Below, piece after piece: positions 52,453-62,498 of a DNA stretch of 64,000 nt (positions are counted from its first letter, which is position 1; each line of letters starts with the position of its first letter). The position numbers and the translations under genes are program-made. The notes under the pieces were generated by a model that had not been told where the DNA came from, did no database searches, and was given only the letters and a program-made list of their open reading frames with translations. Source of the stretch: an uncultured Asticcacaulis sp. (GTDB lineage Bacteria > Pseudomonadota > Alphaproteobacteria > Caulobacterales > Caulobacteraceae); assembly GCA_936940865.1 (NCBI GenBank), contig CAKZJB010000082.1:1-64000 (forward strand), read 5' to 3'.

Positions 52453-54180
52453 CTATTGCGCTTCTATGCGGAAGTCGTCGAAGGCGGCATAGCCGACGCG
52501 TGTCGAAACGCTGGACGGCGTGCCCGACGGGCTTTGCGCGAACAGGCCGATCTGCGCGCCCACCCAGCGCGACGGCTGGCTTATGAAGCCGTCGCCGAGC
52601 GGCGTCCAGGTCTTGCCGTCGAGGCTGTAGCTGAAGGTCACTTTGGCATGGGTTTCCTGGCGCATGGCCGGCCAGACGATCAGATAGCCTGCAGGAGGTT
52701 CGGCCGGCGTAACCACAGGTGTCAAACTGGCTTTCAACCACACCTCACCCTTTATTTTTCCGGGTGCGACGACCTTGGTCTCCGCCCGGTTCCTGTCGGC
52801 GGCAATCCGCGTCACCTGCTCAAGAACGATGCCGTCCTTCGTATTCTCAAGGCCGATAAAACCATAGTTATAACCCAGCAGAAGCAGCCCTGCCCGCTCG
52901 CCTTCCCATTTTGGATTGAGGGTCATCTTCGTCACGGCGGAAAAAGCCGTGTTGGGCAGTTTCTGCGTCAGCTCGTTGCCGGCCTCGTAGAGATTGGCCG
53001 AGGACGAAATCGATTTGAGTCTAAGCCAGCCGGGCTGCGACACCGCGTCGGCCCAGTCGTCGCCGGGATTGGCGTTCCATTGCCAGGCCAGATTGAAACC
53101 ATGGTCGAAGTCATCATCACCGACCGGCACGCTGACCGGCTGCGGCGCGGTTTTCGGCTTGCGGAACGTCAGGACCGGCTGGCCGAACGCCTTGCCTTTC
53201 TGCCGTACGCCGATAACCGGCCAGCCGTCCTTCCACTGCATGGGCTCCAGCCAGACACGGCGGCCGTAGGAATCGGTGTCCTGGAAGTGCAGGAACCAGT
53301 CCTCGCCCGATGCCGTATCGACCCAGGCCCCCTGGTGCGGGCCGTTGGCGCCGGGTGTGGCGCCCTGGTCCATGACGTTGCGCGGCTCGTACGGCCCGTT
53401 GATCGCCTTCGAGCGAAAGACGGCCTGCCAGCCGTTCTTCACCCCACCCGCCGGCGCGAAGATGTAGTAAAAGCCCTGGCGCTTATAGATTTTCGGCCCT
53501 TCGATGGTGAACCACGGCGCGGGCCCCAAAGACGTTTCGACCGGCGCCAGGGTCTTGCCATCGATCAGGATCTGTTCTTTTCCCTCGGTATGCGTGCCGT
53601 CGGCGTTCAACCGCTTCAGCACGATCTGGTTGTTGCGCCCGCCCGAGCGCGAGGCGGCATAGGCATGGACCAGCCAGCCCGTGCCGTCCTCATCCCAGAA
53701 GGGGCACGGGTCGATCGCGCCCTTGCTGTCGTCGACCAGGACCGGCCTTGTCCACGGCCCCTTCGGGTCGGCGGCGCTGATCACGAAGATGCCGAAGTCG
53801 GGATCGGGATAATAAATGAGGTAGCGGCCATTGTGATAGCGGATGGCCGGCGCCCACACACCGCCGCCGCGCCGTGGCGTGCGAAAATGGTCCTGCGGCG
53901 GCAGGACGTCGAGCGCGTGGCCGATGATTTGCCAGTTGACCAGATCCTTCGAATGCAGGATCGGCAGGCCGGGCACATTCACAAAGGAGGACGACACAAG
54001 GTAATAGTCGTCGCCGACACGGATGGCGTCCGGGTCGGAATAGTCGCCGTTGAGCACCGGATTCTGGTAGGTCCCGTCACCCCGGTCCGGCACCCAGGCC
54101 CCCGTCGCAGGCGGTTCCGCCAGGACCTGCCCGGCTATAAGAAGCGTGCTTGCCGCGACCAGGAACCCGAAACGCACCAT
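52453..54180 (-). CDS. GH43 beta-xylosidase/arabinofuranosidase-like enzyme with C-terminal beta-sandwich
   Basis: A 575-aa exported hydrolase. Signal peptide MVRFGFLVAASTLLIAGQVLA. Catalytic base Asp in YQNPVLNGDYSDPDAIRV at about residue 44, DPCPFWDEDGTGWLVHA with the pKa-modulating Asp, and the general-acid Glu in TIEGPKIYKRQGFYYIF. The last 200 residues are a concanavalin-like sandwich, as in GH43 beta-xylosidases. Start at 54180 is supported by TGAGGATGAC upstream. It probably acts on xylan or arabinan oligosaccharides in the periplasm or outer membrane. Two TGCGCAA repeats lie upstream. Confidence 0.9.
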   Translation of the reverse strand: MVRFGFLVAASTLLIAGQVLAEPPATGAWVPDRGDGTYQNPVLNGDYSDPDAIRVGDDYYLVSSSFVNVPGLPILHSKDLVNWQIIGHALDVLPPQDHFRTPRRGGGVWAPAIRYHNGRYLIYYPDPDFGIFVISAADPKGPWTRPVLVDDSKGAIDPCPFWDEDGTGWLVHAYAASRSGGRNNQIVLKRLNADGTHTEGKEQILIDGKTLAPVETSLGPAPWFTIEGPKIYKRQGFYYIFAPAGGVKNGWQAVFRSKAINGPYEPRNVMDQGATPGANGPHQGAWVDTASGEDWFLHFQDTDSYGRRVWLEPMQWKDGWPVIGVRQKGKAFGQPVLTFRKPKTAPQPVSVPVGDDDFDHGFNLAWQWNANPGDDWADAVSQPGWLRLKSISSSANLYEAGNELTQKLPNTAFSAVTKMTLNPKWEGERAGLLLLGYNYGFIGLENTKDGIVLEQVTRIAADRNRAETKVVAPGKIKGEVWLKASLTPVVTPAEPPAGYLIVWPAMRQETHAKVTFSYSLDGKTWTPLGDGFISQPSRWVGAQIGLFAQSPSGTPSSVSTRVGYAAFDDFRIEAQ

Positions 54181-54225
54181 GTCATCCTCACCCATATTGT
54201 CTGAGTTCCGGGGAGTCTTAGAGGA

Positions 54226-54243
54226 TGCGCAAACCCTGCGCAA
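54226..54243. promoter_or_regulatory. Direct repeat TGCGCAA, 11-bp period
   Basis: Two copies of TGCGCAA, one helical turn apart (54226-54232 and 54237-54243), in the 81-nt gap between the S1/P1 nuclease and the GH43 start. Compatible with a tandem regulator site; identity unknown. Confidence 0.3.
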
Positions 54244-54261
54244 GCAGGCAGGTAACCGGTA

Positions 54262-55278
54262 TCAACTGTCGCCCATCACCACGGCATAAAGGTCCTTGAC
54301 CTTGCCCGAGGTGACGTCGGTGACACTGACGCCGGCCGAGTTGACGACGGCGTCGGCCGAGTGCGTCCAGGCATCGGCAATCATGTCGCGCAAATCCGAG
54401 GCGCCGCGCGCCAAAAGCGTCGCCAGGAATTCGGCGCCGGCATTCGAATCCGGCTTGAAGGCGCCCGTTTTCTCCAGCCCGTAGAGCGGCACCACCTGCG
54501 TCCAGTTGCGCTTCAGCCGCGCAGCAATACAGGATTCCTGTGTGCCCGGGCACGATGTCTGCGGCGACACGCGGTCATGCACCATGGCCTGGTTCACGTG
54601 ATCGTGGACGTAAGGCCCTTCGACCGGCCAGTGGACATGCTCGGTCGTAAAACCCTCCGGATTCGGGAAGTCGCCCCAGCCGTCATAGTGGATCGAGACG
54701 TGCATGGGCTGGGTGGCGTCACCGGCATAGTGCGACAGGATGCCGATGTCGCGCAGAACAAGGTCCTGACGGCGGCGCATGGCCTCTTTCAGGTCGGCCA
54801 GCTTCGCCTTGTCCTTTTCCCCGGCAATCGCCAGTTCGATGACGCGCAGCACACCGAAATCCTTGCGCACCTGGGCATAGGCGTCGGACAGGCTGTAATA
54901 GAGGTAGCCAGCCTTGATCGGGTCGCCGCCATGGGCGCGCACCGCCGCGTCGTAATCGGAATGCGTCGCCGGCATGGCGGTCAATTCCGTGCCCGCCAGC
55001 GTCAGGCCATTGTCGTCGAGGCGCATCAGGTGCGCCGGGTCGCGCTCGGCGTCGTGGATGGCGCCGGCCTTGCGCCAGATATCGGGTTCACGCGAGTACT
55101 GGCCGACATCCCTTACCGATTGCCGCAGGTACAGAAACGCCGGCAACCCTTTCGGCAGGGCGCGCATGGCCTCCTCGCCGACCAGCCGGTGGCCGGTATC
55201 GCCCCAGGCCAGAGCCTGTCCGGCACAAAGGCTGCCGGCGGCAAACAGAAGCGTGCATGTCAAGGATTTCAGGCGCAT
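54262..55278 (-). CDS. S1/P1 nuclease family protein
   Basis: A 338-aa exported zinc-dependent nuclease. The signal peptide (MRLKSLTCTLLFAAGSLCAGQALA) is cut before WGDTGHRLVGEEAM, whose mature N-terminal Trp ligates zinc in the family. Further ligands appear in the HYAGDATQPMHVSIHYDGWGDFPN block. Start at 55278 follows AAGGAGACATCC. It probably degrades single-stranded DNA or RNA for phosphate and nucleoside scavenging. It lies after the TonB receptor terminator on the same strand. Confidence 0.87.
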   Translation of the reverse strand: MRLKSLTCTLLFAAGSLCAGQALAWGDTGHRLVGEEAMRALPKGLPAFLYLRQSVRDVGQYSREPDIWRKAGAIHDAERDPAHLMRLDDNGLTLAGTELTAMPATHSDYDAAVRAHGGDPIKAGYLYYSLSDAYAQVRKDFGVLRVIELAIAGEKDKAKLADLKEAMRRRQDLVLRDIGILSHYAGDATQPMHVSIHYDGWGDFPNPEGFTTEHVHWPVEGPYVHDHVNQAMVHDRVSPQTSCPGTQESCIAARLKRNWTQVVPLYGLEKTGAFKPDSNAGAEFLATLLARGASDLRDMIADAWTHSADAVVNSAGVSVTDVTSGKVKDLYAVVMGDS

Positions 55279-55310
55279 GGATGTCTCCTTAAGAGGGCTG
55301 AGACTTAACA

Positions 55311-55341
55311 CAAAAAAGGAGCGCCGGAATGCGGCGCTCCT
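55311..55341 (-). terminator. Rho-independent terminator of the Oar-like TonB receptor
   Basis: A perfect 10-bp stem AGGAGCGCCG / CGGCGCTCCT with a GAATG loop, followed on the minus strand by TTTTTTGTG. It lies 25 nt past the receptor stop codon. Confidence 0.92.
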
Positions 55342-55365
55342 TATGTTTTTGACCAATCGGTCGGT

Positions 55366-58300
55366 TTAGAAGCTGTACTTCAGGCCGGCCATGACCGAGT
55401 AGAGGGTCGCCGACTGGTTGACCGTCGGCGTGGTCATCGTCGTCGAGACGCTCGAGATACGGTAGCTGGCGCAGACCGGGCTCGAGGTCGTGACCGCATT
55501 GCCGCTGGCGTCGGCGCAGGCCACCTTGTAGACCGGCGTACCCTGACGGCCGTCCGAACCATATTCGGCCACGACACCCCACTTCTTGTTGATCAGGTTA
55601 CCGATGTTGAAGAAGTCGAGGGTGAAGACGACCTTATGACCGTCGAACCACGGCATCGGCAGGTCCTGGGCGACGTGCAGATCCCAGCGCTTGACGTCGG
55701 GATTCTTGTTCGAACCCTTCGACAGGATGCCGGTCGGCAGGTCGAACTTGCTGACGATCTTCTGCAGGTTGGTCAGGTCCGCCTGGGTGGCGAAATAGAC
55801 CGGCACATTGCCCGTCATGAAGCCGAGGCTGTTGCCCGCCATCGGCGTCGTCATCTGCGGGATGAAGGCCAGTTGGTTGTTCGATACGACGCCGAAGACC
55901 TGGCCGCGGGCGGCCGAGCCGGCGTCGGCGACGTAGAAGGACAACGGACGGCCGCTGTGCATGTCGCCGAACAGCGAGAAGACGGTCGGTGCATCCTTCA
56001 TCCACTCGACCTTATAGGTCGCGCTGACCTTGTAGCCCGTGCGGATTTCGAAGGTCGACTTGCCCTTGGTCGGCGCATTGGGGTCTTCCAGGCTGATCTG
56101 GTCGCCGTAGTTCGAGCCGCCGCAGCAGTCGGTAGTCGCGAACTCGGGGATGCCGCCATACTGGTTGGTCGACTGGTGTGTCGCCGCGAGCATGACGTCG
56201 AGGTGGTCTGTCGGGTTCAGCAGCTTGTCGAAGCTCTGGGCCAGCGACAGGGCCACGGTCTGGCTCGACGACTGGATGGACGGGTTATAGGCCTGGATAT
56301 CGTAGCCCGAACCCGGATTGGCCAGGTCGTACATCGGCGTGCCATCGGCATTGGTGGCAACGTCGAGGCCGGCGGTCTGGCGGGCCGCATAGATCGACTG
56401 GTTCTTGGCGTCCAGCGTCGTTCCGGAAGTCGCGGCGACTTGCAGGCCGTCATAGCGGATGCGGCCGTCCGGCGTATATTGCTGGACGCCGTTGACCTTC
56501 AGCAGACGCGCACGGACGTCGCGGAAGGCCAGACCCGTGTGGCTGCGGACGAACACACCGTCGACACCCAGCGTCGTGCCGGTCGGCAGGCGCCAGTGAC
56601 CGGCGAAGTTGAACTTCCAGTCCGACGGCATCTCGAAGCCCTGCGCCAGGCTGTTGGTATTGGCGACGCGAACGAGACCGGGGTTCAGCGACAGCAGCGA
56701 GGTGCCCGAGGACGGCACCCCTTGCGCAAAGGTCGTGTCCGACTTGTTGATGTTCATCAGCGGCGACACGGTCGCGTCGCTGGCCAGGAAGGTCGCGCCC
56801 GAATTGGTTTCCTTGAAGGACCCGTCGGACTGGCGCTGGAGGGTAAAGGTCGCCGTCAGAATGCCGGTGTTGCCGAAGCGGTTCGACAGGAAGACGTCCG
56901 GCAGACCGCCAGTATAGAGGCCGAAGCTGCCCGAGGCGTCGAACGTGTTGTCGTCGCTGTGCCACTTGGCGCCGATACGGGGCGCCAGGACGCTCAGGCC
57001 ATCATAGGTGACCTGGTTGTTATAGCCATAGCGGGCTGTGAAGTTCGGGTTCAGCGCCGGCTTGTCGCTCTGCTTCCAGAAGTCGTAGCGCAGGCCATAG
57101 TTGACCGTCGTGTTGTGGAACGGATCGAACGTGTCCTGCAGGAACAGGGTATGGTTGGTATAGGTGAAATCGGCTGCGGCCTTACCCGTCTCGCCGGTAG
57201 GATAGTTATTGTAGAACAGCTGGTCGACCGCGCCGGCAGCAAAATCCGCCTGGCTGTCGAAGTAGTAGACACCGTTGGCGCCCTGGACGAACAGGTTGTA
57301 GATGTGGATCTGCTTGCCCTGATAGCCCCCCTTGATCGAATGGTCGTTCAGGCGATAGGTGCCGGTGAAGGAGGCGCCGTTATTGGTCGTCTTCAGCACG
57401 TTGGCCTGGCGGAACTGGTCGGGACCGAAGTTCAGCGTCAGCTTGCCCGACGTACAGCTCGAAACGGCGCCAGCGCTTGTGGCGTCCGCGCAGACCTGGA
57501 TATTCGAGAAGCCCTGCCCTTCCGGCGGGGTCTGGCCGCGCTGATAGTTGCGCCACGCGATACGGGCTTCGGTCGAGAAATGATCCGTCCAGCGCGAGTT
57601 CAGCTGGATGGCGTAGTTGTCCTCGTTTTCCGGCTGGGTATACCAGTTGGTATTGAGGAACAGGGCGGAACTCGAAGCCGGCGCCCCCTTCCACAGGAAG
57701 GAATAGGCGTGGCGGTAGGTCGCCGACAGGCGCTGGCCGTCCATGATGTTCCAGTCGACCTTGATCGAGTACTTCTCGTCCTTGAAGTCGGTGGTCAGCG
57801 GAATCGAGCCCGGGTTCAGCTTCGACGAAGCCGCATAGGTCGCCCAGGGCGCCAGCATGGCGTCGATATCGGCCTGGGTGAAGGGGACGCCGCCGTTTAA
57901 CAGCGAGGTGCCGAAACCGGCGCCGGCCGGACCCGCGCCGACGACCGAAGCCGAGGTGTATTTCTCATAAGACGTAGCGAAGAACAGACGGTCCTTCAGG
58001 ATCGGCCCCGAGAAGAAGAAGCCGTAGTTCTTGTCCGGGACATACAGGGTGACCTTGTTGGCCGCGTGGGTGTCCGGATGGTAAAGCTGGTTGCCGTTCC
58101 ACGACTTGTCGCGGATATAGGTGAAGGCCGAGCCGTGGAAGCTGTTGGTGCCCGAGCGCAGGATCAGGTTGAGCGCACCGCCGGTGAAGTCGCCTTCTTC
58201 GACGTCGGCCGGCACGGCCTGCACCGTCATCTGCTCGACGGCCTCGAGCGAGATCGGGCCAAGATTGGTCGACAGGCCACCGGTGTTGAGACCGAAGTCA

Positions 58301-58890
58301 TCGTTCGAACGCACGCCGTCAATAGTGATGCGGTTGGCGCGCGGAGCCGAGCCGGCGATGTAGAGGCCGCCGGAGGGGCCCGTACCGCGGGTGTTCGGGT
58401 CGAGCTGGGTCAGGGGATCGCGGCGCGCCGCTTCGCGGATATCGCGCTTGTAGGTGACGACATTTGCGATGGCGTCGTGGTCGAGGCGTGTACGTGAGCC
58501 GGCATTCGACAGGTTCGGGCGCTTGCCCTTGACGACGACGGTCTGGGTGGTCGCTTCGAGCGCGACATCGAGCTTGCGCTGGTCGCCGAGCGTCAGATAG
58601 ACATCGCCGGTCTTGCTGATCGAGTATCCGCCGGCGGAAATGTCGATCTCGTAAGGGCCGCCGACCTTGAGGCCGGACAGTTCATAATTGCCGTTCTTGT
58701 CCGTGCGGGTGACTTCGCGCGTACCCGTCGGCGTGTGGATGACGGTAACGGTGGCGCCGGCAACCGGCTGGCCTGCCCCATCGGTGACCACGCCGCGCAG
58801 GGCCGCCGTCGTTTGCTGAGCGTGGACGGCCGGCGCGGACGCGGCCAGGAGCGCGAAAGCCGCGGCGCCCATCATGTATCTGTTGAACAT
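55366..58890 (-). CDS. Oar-like TonB-dependent receptor with carboxypeptidase-regulatory-like N-domain
   Basis: A 1174-aa outer-membrane receptor. After signal peptide MFNRYMMGAAAFALLAASAPAVHAQ comes a carboxypeptidase-regulatory-like domain (ALRGVVTDGAGQPVAGATVTVI, residues about 30-115). The plug follows (LTQLDPNTRGTGPSGGLYIAGSAPRANRITIDGVRSN, then DVEEGDFTGGALNLILRSGTN), and then a long beta-barrel ending in VMAGLKYSF. Start at 58890 is backed by GGGGATTTCG. Oar-type proteins are common in Caulobacterales and Xanthomonads for glycan or peptide uptake and secretion. Its substrate is unknown; GH27/GH43/S1 nuclease neighbours make plant or cell debris polymers plausible. Confidence 0.93.
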   Translation of the reverse strand: MFNRYMMGAAAFALLAASAPAVHAQQTTAALRGVVTDGAGQPVAGATVTVIHTPTGTREVTRTDKNGNYELSGLKVGGPYEIDISAGGYSISKTGDVYLTLGDQRKLDVALEATTQTVVVKGKRPNLSNAGSRTRLDHDAIANVVTYKRDIREAARRDPLTQLDPNTRGTGPSGGLYIAGSAPRANRITIDGVRSNDDFGLNTGGLSTNLGPISLEAVEQMTVQAVPADVEEGDFTGGALNLILRSGTNSFHGSAFTYIRDKSWNGNQLYHPDTHAANKVTLYVPDKNYGFFFSGPILKDRLFFATSYEKYTSASVVGAGPAGAGFGTSLLNGGVPFTQADIDAMLAPWATYAASSKLNPGSIPLTTDFKDEKYSIKVDWNIMDGQRLSATYRHAYSFLWKGAPASSSALFLNTNWYTQPENEDNYAIQLNSRWTDHFSTEARIAWRNYQRGQTPPEGQGFSNIQVCADATSAGAVSSCTSGKLTLNFGPDQFRQANVLKTTNNGASFTGTYRLNDHSIKGGYQGKQIHIYNLFVQGANGVYYFDSQADFAAGAVDQLFYNNYPTGETGKAAADFTYTNHTLFLQDTFDPFHNTTVNYGLRYDFWKQSDKPALNPNFTARYGYNNQVTYDGLSVLAPRIGAKWHSDDNTFDASGSFGLYTGGLPDVFLSNRFGNTGILTATFTLQRQSDGSFKETNSGATFLASDATVSPLMNINKSDTTFAQGVPSSGTSLLSLNPGLVRVANTNSLAQGFEMPSDWKFNFAGHWRLPTGTTLGVDGVFVRSHTGLAFRDVRARLLKVNGVQQYTPDGRIRYDGLQVAATSGTTLDAKNQSIYAARQTAGLDVATNADGTPMYDLANPGSGYDIQAYNPSIQSSSQTVALSLAQSFDKLLNPTDHLDVMLAATHQSTNQYGGIPEFATTDCCGGSNYGDQISLEDPNAPTKGKSTFEIRTGYKVSATYKVEWMKDAPTVFSLFGDMHSGRPLSFYVADAGSAARGQVFGVVSNNQLAFIPQMTTPMAGNSLGFMTGNVPVYFATQADLTNLQKIVSKFDLPTGILSKGSNKNPDVKRWDLHVAQDLPMPWFDGHKVVFTLDFFNIGNLINKKWGVVAEYGSDGRQGTPVYKVACADASGNAVTTSSPVCASYRISSVSTTMTTPTVNQSATLYSVMAGLKYSF

Positions 58891-59194
58891 CGAAATCCCC
58901 TTACATCCCGCCAGACCGGCAGAGGTTTTGCGCCTGTAATCGGTGCATTTGAAATTACTGTGACAGTTGCAGCGCAACGCAACATGCCGAGGTTAACTTT
59001 GCTGCGGTGCGATCAAATTGTCACAAAGGAGGCGAGAAAGGTCGTGCTTTGGTATCGTTTTTAGCGCTTTCACGGTGTATTTTGTCGCGCTTGCAATTGT
59101 GCGTCGCGCCAATTCCCCTGCCCCAAGGTCAGCATGGCATCTTTGCGGCGACCTGCCCTATCCTGCTCGCGCTGGGGAAGTGCGGAGTTATCCC

Positions 59195-59353
59195 ATGCCG
59201 AAAGAATCAGCCGGTCAGAAAAAGAAGATCGAAAAAGTCATGCACGAGTACAAGGAAGGCGACCTGAAAAGCGGCAGCGGGGCCAAGGTCAAGTCGCACG
59301 ATCAGGCCGTCGCCATCGCCATGCACGAGGCGCACGTTCCGAAGAGGCGTTGA
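59195..59353 (+). CDS. DUF6496-like small basic protein
   Basis: A 52-aa lysine-rich protein, KIEKVMHEYKEGDLKSGSGAKVKSHDQAVAIAMHEA, which fits the DUF6496 pattern of small bacterial proteins of unknown function. GGAG is found a little upstream. It is flanked by a bidirectional terminator downstream and the TonB receptor promoter region upstream. Probably cytosolic and nucleoid- or RNA-associated in view of its charge, but this is inference. Confidence 0.78.
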   Translation: MPKESAGQKKKIEKVMHEYKEGDLKSGSGAKVKSHDQAVAIAMHEAHVPKRR

Positions 59354-59355
59354 AC

Positions 59356-59393
59356 AAAAAACGCCGGCCACGCACTTGCGGCCGGCGTTTTTT
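59356..59393. terminator. Bidirectional Rho-independent terminator
   Basis: Perfect 14-bp arms AAAAAACGCCGGCC / GGCCGGCGTTTTTT around a 10-nt loop. It ends the DUF6496 gene on the plus strand and cyoD on the minus strand. Confidence 0.95.
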
Positions 59394-59415
59394 CATTGGC
59401 GGCGAAACACCCGGG

Positions 59416-59814
59416 TCAATCGACCGACATCATGCCGGGCATCATGTTGTGGTTCATGTGGTACATGACCCACAGCGTCCCGACGATCAGGATGAGCACG
59501 ATGATCAGGGCGACGACGAAGGCGGCGTTGTTCCACACCTGGCTCGACGACACGTTCATATGGAGGAAGTAGACAAGGTGCACGACGATCTGCACGACGC
59601 CGATACCGATGATCACGGGGATCAGCGTCGCCACCGGCATCAGGTGCATCATGGTCATGGCGAACGGCACCGCCGTCAGCACGACCGACAGGATGAAGCC
59701 GATCAGGTACGACTTGACCGAGCCGTGGCTGCCGTCGTGATGGGCATGGGCCAGTTCGGCGGCCGTCTGGTCCGTCGGCACCGGCTTGACGTGGTGGGAT
59801 TTGTGGCTGGCCAT
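59416..59814 (-). CDS. cyoD: Cytochrome bo3 ubiquinol oxidase subunit IV
   Basis: A 132-aa inner-membrane subunit with three TM helices (about residues 35-130): SYLIGFILSVVLTAVPFAMTM, ATLIPVIIGIGVVQIVVHLVYFLHMN and AAFVVALIIVLILIVGTLWVMYHMNHNMMP. The block HLVYFLHMN is typical of CyoD. It starts at 59814, sharing one base with the cyoC stop (TGATG). The N-terminus is histidine-rich. Last gene of the cyo operon and followed by a terminator. Confidence 0.93.
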   Translation of the reverse strand: MASHKSHHVKPVPTDQTAAELAHAHHDGSHGSVKSYLIGFILSVVLTAVPFAMTMMHLMPVATLIPVIIGIGVVQIVVHLVYFLHMNVSSSQVWNNAAFVVALIIVLILIVGTLWVMYHMNHNMMPGMMSVD

Positions 59815-60470
59815 CAGGCGGCTCCCATCAGATAGACGATCGTGAAGACACCGATCCAGATGATGTCGAGGAAGTGCCAGAACAGGCTGAGGCACATCAG
59901 GCGGATACGGTTTTGCGGCGTCAGCCCGCGCTTGAACAGGTGGACGAACATCGCGCCCATCCAGATCAGGCCCGAGGTAACGTGCAGACCGTGCGTGCCG
60001 ACCAGCGTAAAGAAGCCCGACAGGAAGGCCGAACGGTTCGGGCCGTTGCCTTCGGCGATCAGCTTGGCGAATTCATGGATTTCCATGCCCATGAAGCCCA
60101 GGCCGCACAGGGCGGTCAGGACCAGCCAGCCGATCGTGCCTTTCAATTTGTTGGCTTCCATGCTGATCATGGCCAGACCGTAGGTCAGGGACGAGATCAG
60201 CAGCAGCGCCGTTTCGACCGCCACGTACGGCAGGTCGAACAGCTCGCGGCCGTTCGGGCCGCCGGCCGTGCCGTCCTTCAATACCGCATAGCCCGCGAAC
60301 ACCGACGCGAACAGGATGCAGTCGCTCATCAGGTAGATCCAGAAGCCGAGCGTGACCTTGGGACCTTCGTCATGGTGATCGCCCGCGTGGTGATGGTCGT
60401 GCGGGTTGTGGTCGTAGGCGGAATCGAGTTCCTTTTTCAGCCCGTCGATGGGGCCCGAAATGCTGCTCAT
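59814..60470 (-). CDS. cyoC: Cytochrome bo3 ubiquinol oxidase subunit III
   Basis: A 218-aa polytopic membrane subunit with about five TM helices. Typical segments are [41 protein letters not shown] and [21 protein letters not shown]. The N-terminus is histidine- and aspartate-rich ([19 protein letters not shown]). It shares one base with cyoB (TGATG) and one with cyoD, giving tightly coupled translation and stoichiometric synthesis. Confidence 0.95.
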   Translation of the reverse strand: MSSISGPIDGLKKELDSAYDHNPHDHHHAGDHHDEGPKVTLGFWIYLMSDCILFASVFAGYAVLKDGTAGGPNGRELFDLPYVAVETALLLISSLTYGLAMISMEANKLKGTIGWLVLTALCGLGFMGMEIHEFAKLIAEGNGPNRSAFLSGFFTLVGTHGLHVTSGLIWMGAMFVHLFKRGLTPQNRIRLMCLSLFWHFLDIIWIGVFTIVYLMGAA

Positions 60471-62494
60471 CAGGCGGCATCCTTCTTGTTGGCGGCCTGA
60501 AGTCTGGCGAAATAGGCGTCTTCGATCGCCTTCACCTCTTCGGGCTGCACATAATAGTCGCGGTCTTCATTGAAGGTGTGGACGATGCCGAGGCCGATCA
60601 TGACCAGCAGAGCGCCGCCGGCCATCCACCAGATATGCCAGACCAGGCCGAAACCCAGGCCGACGCTGACCAGGCCGATCAACAGGCCGGTCGGCGTGTT
60701 GCGCGGCATATGGATGGGCTCGTAGGTCTTGGGGCGGGGATGGCCCTGGCCGCGCTGCTTGGCGTCCCAGAAGGCATCGTGGTTGCCGATCTCGGGCACG
60801 ACGGCGAAGTTGTAGAAGGGCGGCGGCGATGAGGTCGCCCATTCCAGGGTGCGGGCATCCCACGGGTCGCCGGTGACGTCACGCAGTTCGTCGCGCTTCC
60901 AGATCGAGTAAGCGATCTGGGCCACCTGGGCGATGATGCCGGCGAAGATGATGAGCGCGCCCACCATGGCGACGATCAGATAGACGTGCCACACGGGGTT
61001 GTTCATATAATCGAGGCGGCGCGTCATGCCCATCAGGCCCAGCGCGTAGAGCGGCATGAAGGCGATGTAGAAACCCACCAGCCAGCACCAGAAGCTGACC
61101 TTGCCGAGGCCCGCATGCAGGCGGAAGCCGAAGGCCTTGGGGAACCAGTAGTTCAGGCCGGCGATGCAGGCGAAGACCACGCCACCGATGATGACGTTGT
61201 GGAAGTGGGCGATCAGGAAGACCGAGTTGTGCAGGACGAAGTCGGCGCCCGGCACGGCCATCAGAACGCCGGTCATGCCGCCGATGACGAAGGTGATGAT
61301 GAAGCCTGTCGTCCACAGCATCGGCACTTCGAAGCGCACGCGGCCGCGGAACATCGTGAACAGCCAGTTGAAGATCTTCACGCCCGTCGGGATCGAGATG
61401 ATCATCGTGGTGATGCCGAAGAAGGCGTTGACGTTGGCGCCGGCACCCATGGTGAAGAAGTGGTGCAGCCAGACGACGAACGACAAGAGGCAGATGCACA
61501 TGGTGGCGTAGACCATGCCGTCGTAGCCGAACAGGCGCTTGCCCGAGAAGGTCGGGACGACTTCCGAGAAGATGCCGAAGGCGGGCAGCACCAGGATATA
61601 GACTTCGGGGTGGCCCCAGGCCCAGATGAGGTTGACGTACATCATCGGGTTGCCGCCGGCTTCGTTGGTAAAGAAGTGCATGCCGAAGTAGCGGTCGAGA
61701 CCCAGCATGGCCAGAGTCACGGTCAGGATCGGGAAGGCCGCGATGATCAGGATGTTGGCGGCCAGGGTCGTCCAGGTGAAGATCGGCATGCGCATCAGGG
61801 TCATGCCCGGGGCGCGCATCTTGAAGATGGTCGTGACCAGGTTGACCCCGGACAGCAGCGTGCCGAGACCCGAAATCTGCAGCGCCCACAGGTAATAGTC
61901 GACGCCGACGCCCGGCGAATAGCTCAGTTCCGACAGCGGCGGATAGGCCAGCCAGCCAGTGTGGGCGAATTCGCCGACGACCAGCGAAACGTTGACCAGG
62001 ATGGCGCCCGCGGCGGTCAGCCAGAAGCTCATGGAGTTAAGGTACGGGAAGGCGACGTCGCGCGCGCCGATCTGCAGCGGCATGACGATGTTCATCAGGC
62101 CGACGACGAACGGCATGGCCATGAAGAAGATCATGATGACGCCGTGCGCGGTGAAGATCTGGTCGAAGTGCTCGGGCGGCAGGTAACCGTGCCCGCCGCC
62201 GGAGGCCAGGGCCTGCTGCGTGCGCATCATCAGCGCGTCGGCGAAGCCGCGCAGCAGCATGATCAGCGCCAGGATGATGTACATGGCGCCGATCTTCTTG
62301 TGGTCGACCGAGGTCAGCCACTCGGTCCACAGGTACTTCCACTGCTTGAAGTAGGTGATGAGGCCGAGGACGAGGATCGCGCCGCCGACCATGCCGGCGC
62401 CGGCGACCATGATGATCGGCTCGTGCCAAGGCACCGAGTCGATGCCGAGCTTACCGGTCAGGAGATTTTCGGGATAGATCTTTGCGGGGTGCAT
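60470..62494 (-). CDS. cyoB: Cytochrome bo3 ubiquinol oxidase subunit I
   Basis: A 674-aa catalytic subunit of a heme-copper quinol oxidase, with about 14-15 TM helices. His ligands occur in [15 protein letters not shown] (low-spin heme), [14 protein letters not shown] (CuB and the cross-linked Tyr) and [11 protein letters not shown] (CuB), with a later [13 protein letters not shown]. It reduces oxygen to water with proton pumping. The start is the ATG at 62494, four bases after the cyoA stop; the TTG at 62515 used in the track lies inside cyoA. Confidence 0.96.
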   Translation of the reverse strand: MHPAKIYPENLLTGKLGIDSVPWHEPIIMVAGAGMVGGAILVLGLITYFKQWKYLWTEWLTSVDHKKIGAMYIILALIMLLRGFADALMMRTQQALASGGGHGYLPPEHFDQIFTAHGVIMIFFMAMPFVVGLMNIVMPLQIGARDVAFPYLNSMSFWLTAAGAILVNVSLVVGEFAHTGWLAYPPLSELSYSPGVGVDYYLWALQISGLGTLLSGVNLVTTIFKMRAPGMTLMRMPIFTWTTLAANILIIAAFPILTVTLAMLGLDRYFGMHFFTNEAGGNPMMYVNLIWAWGHPEVYILVLPAFGIFSEVVPTFSGKRLFGYDGMVYATMCICLLSFVVWLHHFFTMGAGANVNAFFGITTMIISIPTGVKIFNWLFTMFRGRVRFEVPMLWTTGFIITFVIGGMTGVLMAVPGADFVLHNSVFLIAHFHNVIIGGVVFACIAGLNYWFPKAFGFRLHAGLGKVSFWCWLVGFYIAFMPLYALGLMGMTRRLDYMNNPVWHVYLIVAMVGALIIFAGIIAQVAQIAYSIWKRDELRDVTGDPWDARTLEWATSSPPPFYNFAVVPEIGNHDAFWDAKQRGQGHPRPKTYEPIHMPRNTPTGLLIGLVSVGLGFGLVWHIWWMAGGALLVMIGLGIVHTFNEDRDYYVQPEEVKAIEDAYFARLQAANKKDAA

Positions 62495-62498
62495 GATG

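Noticed and set aside
55636-57900. 754-codon plus-strand ORF
   Set aside because: Antisense shadow of the Oar-like TonB receptor.
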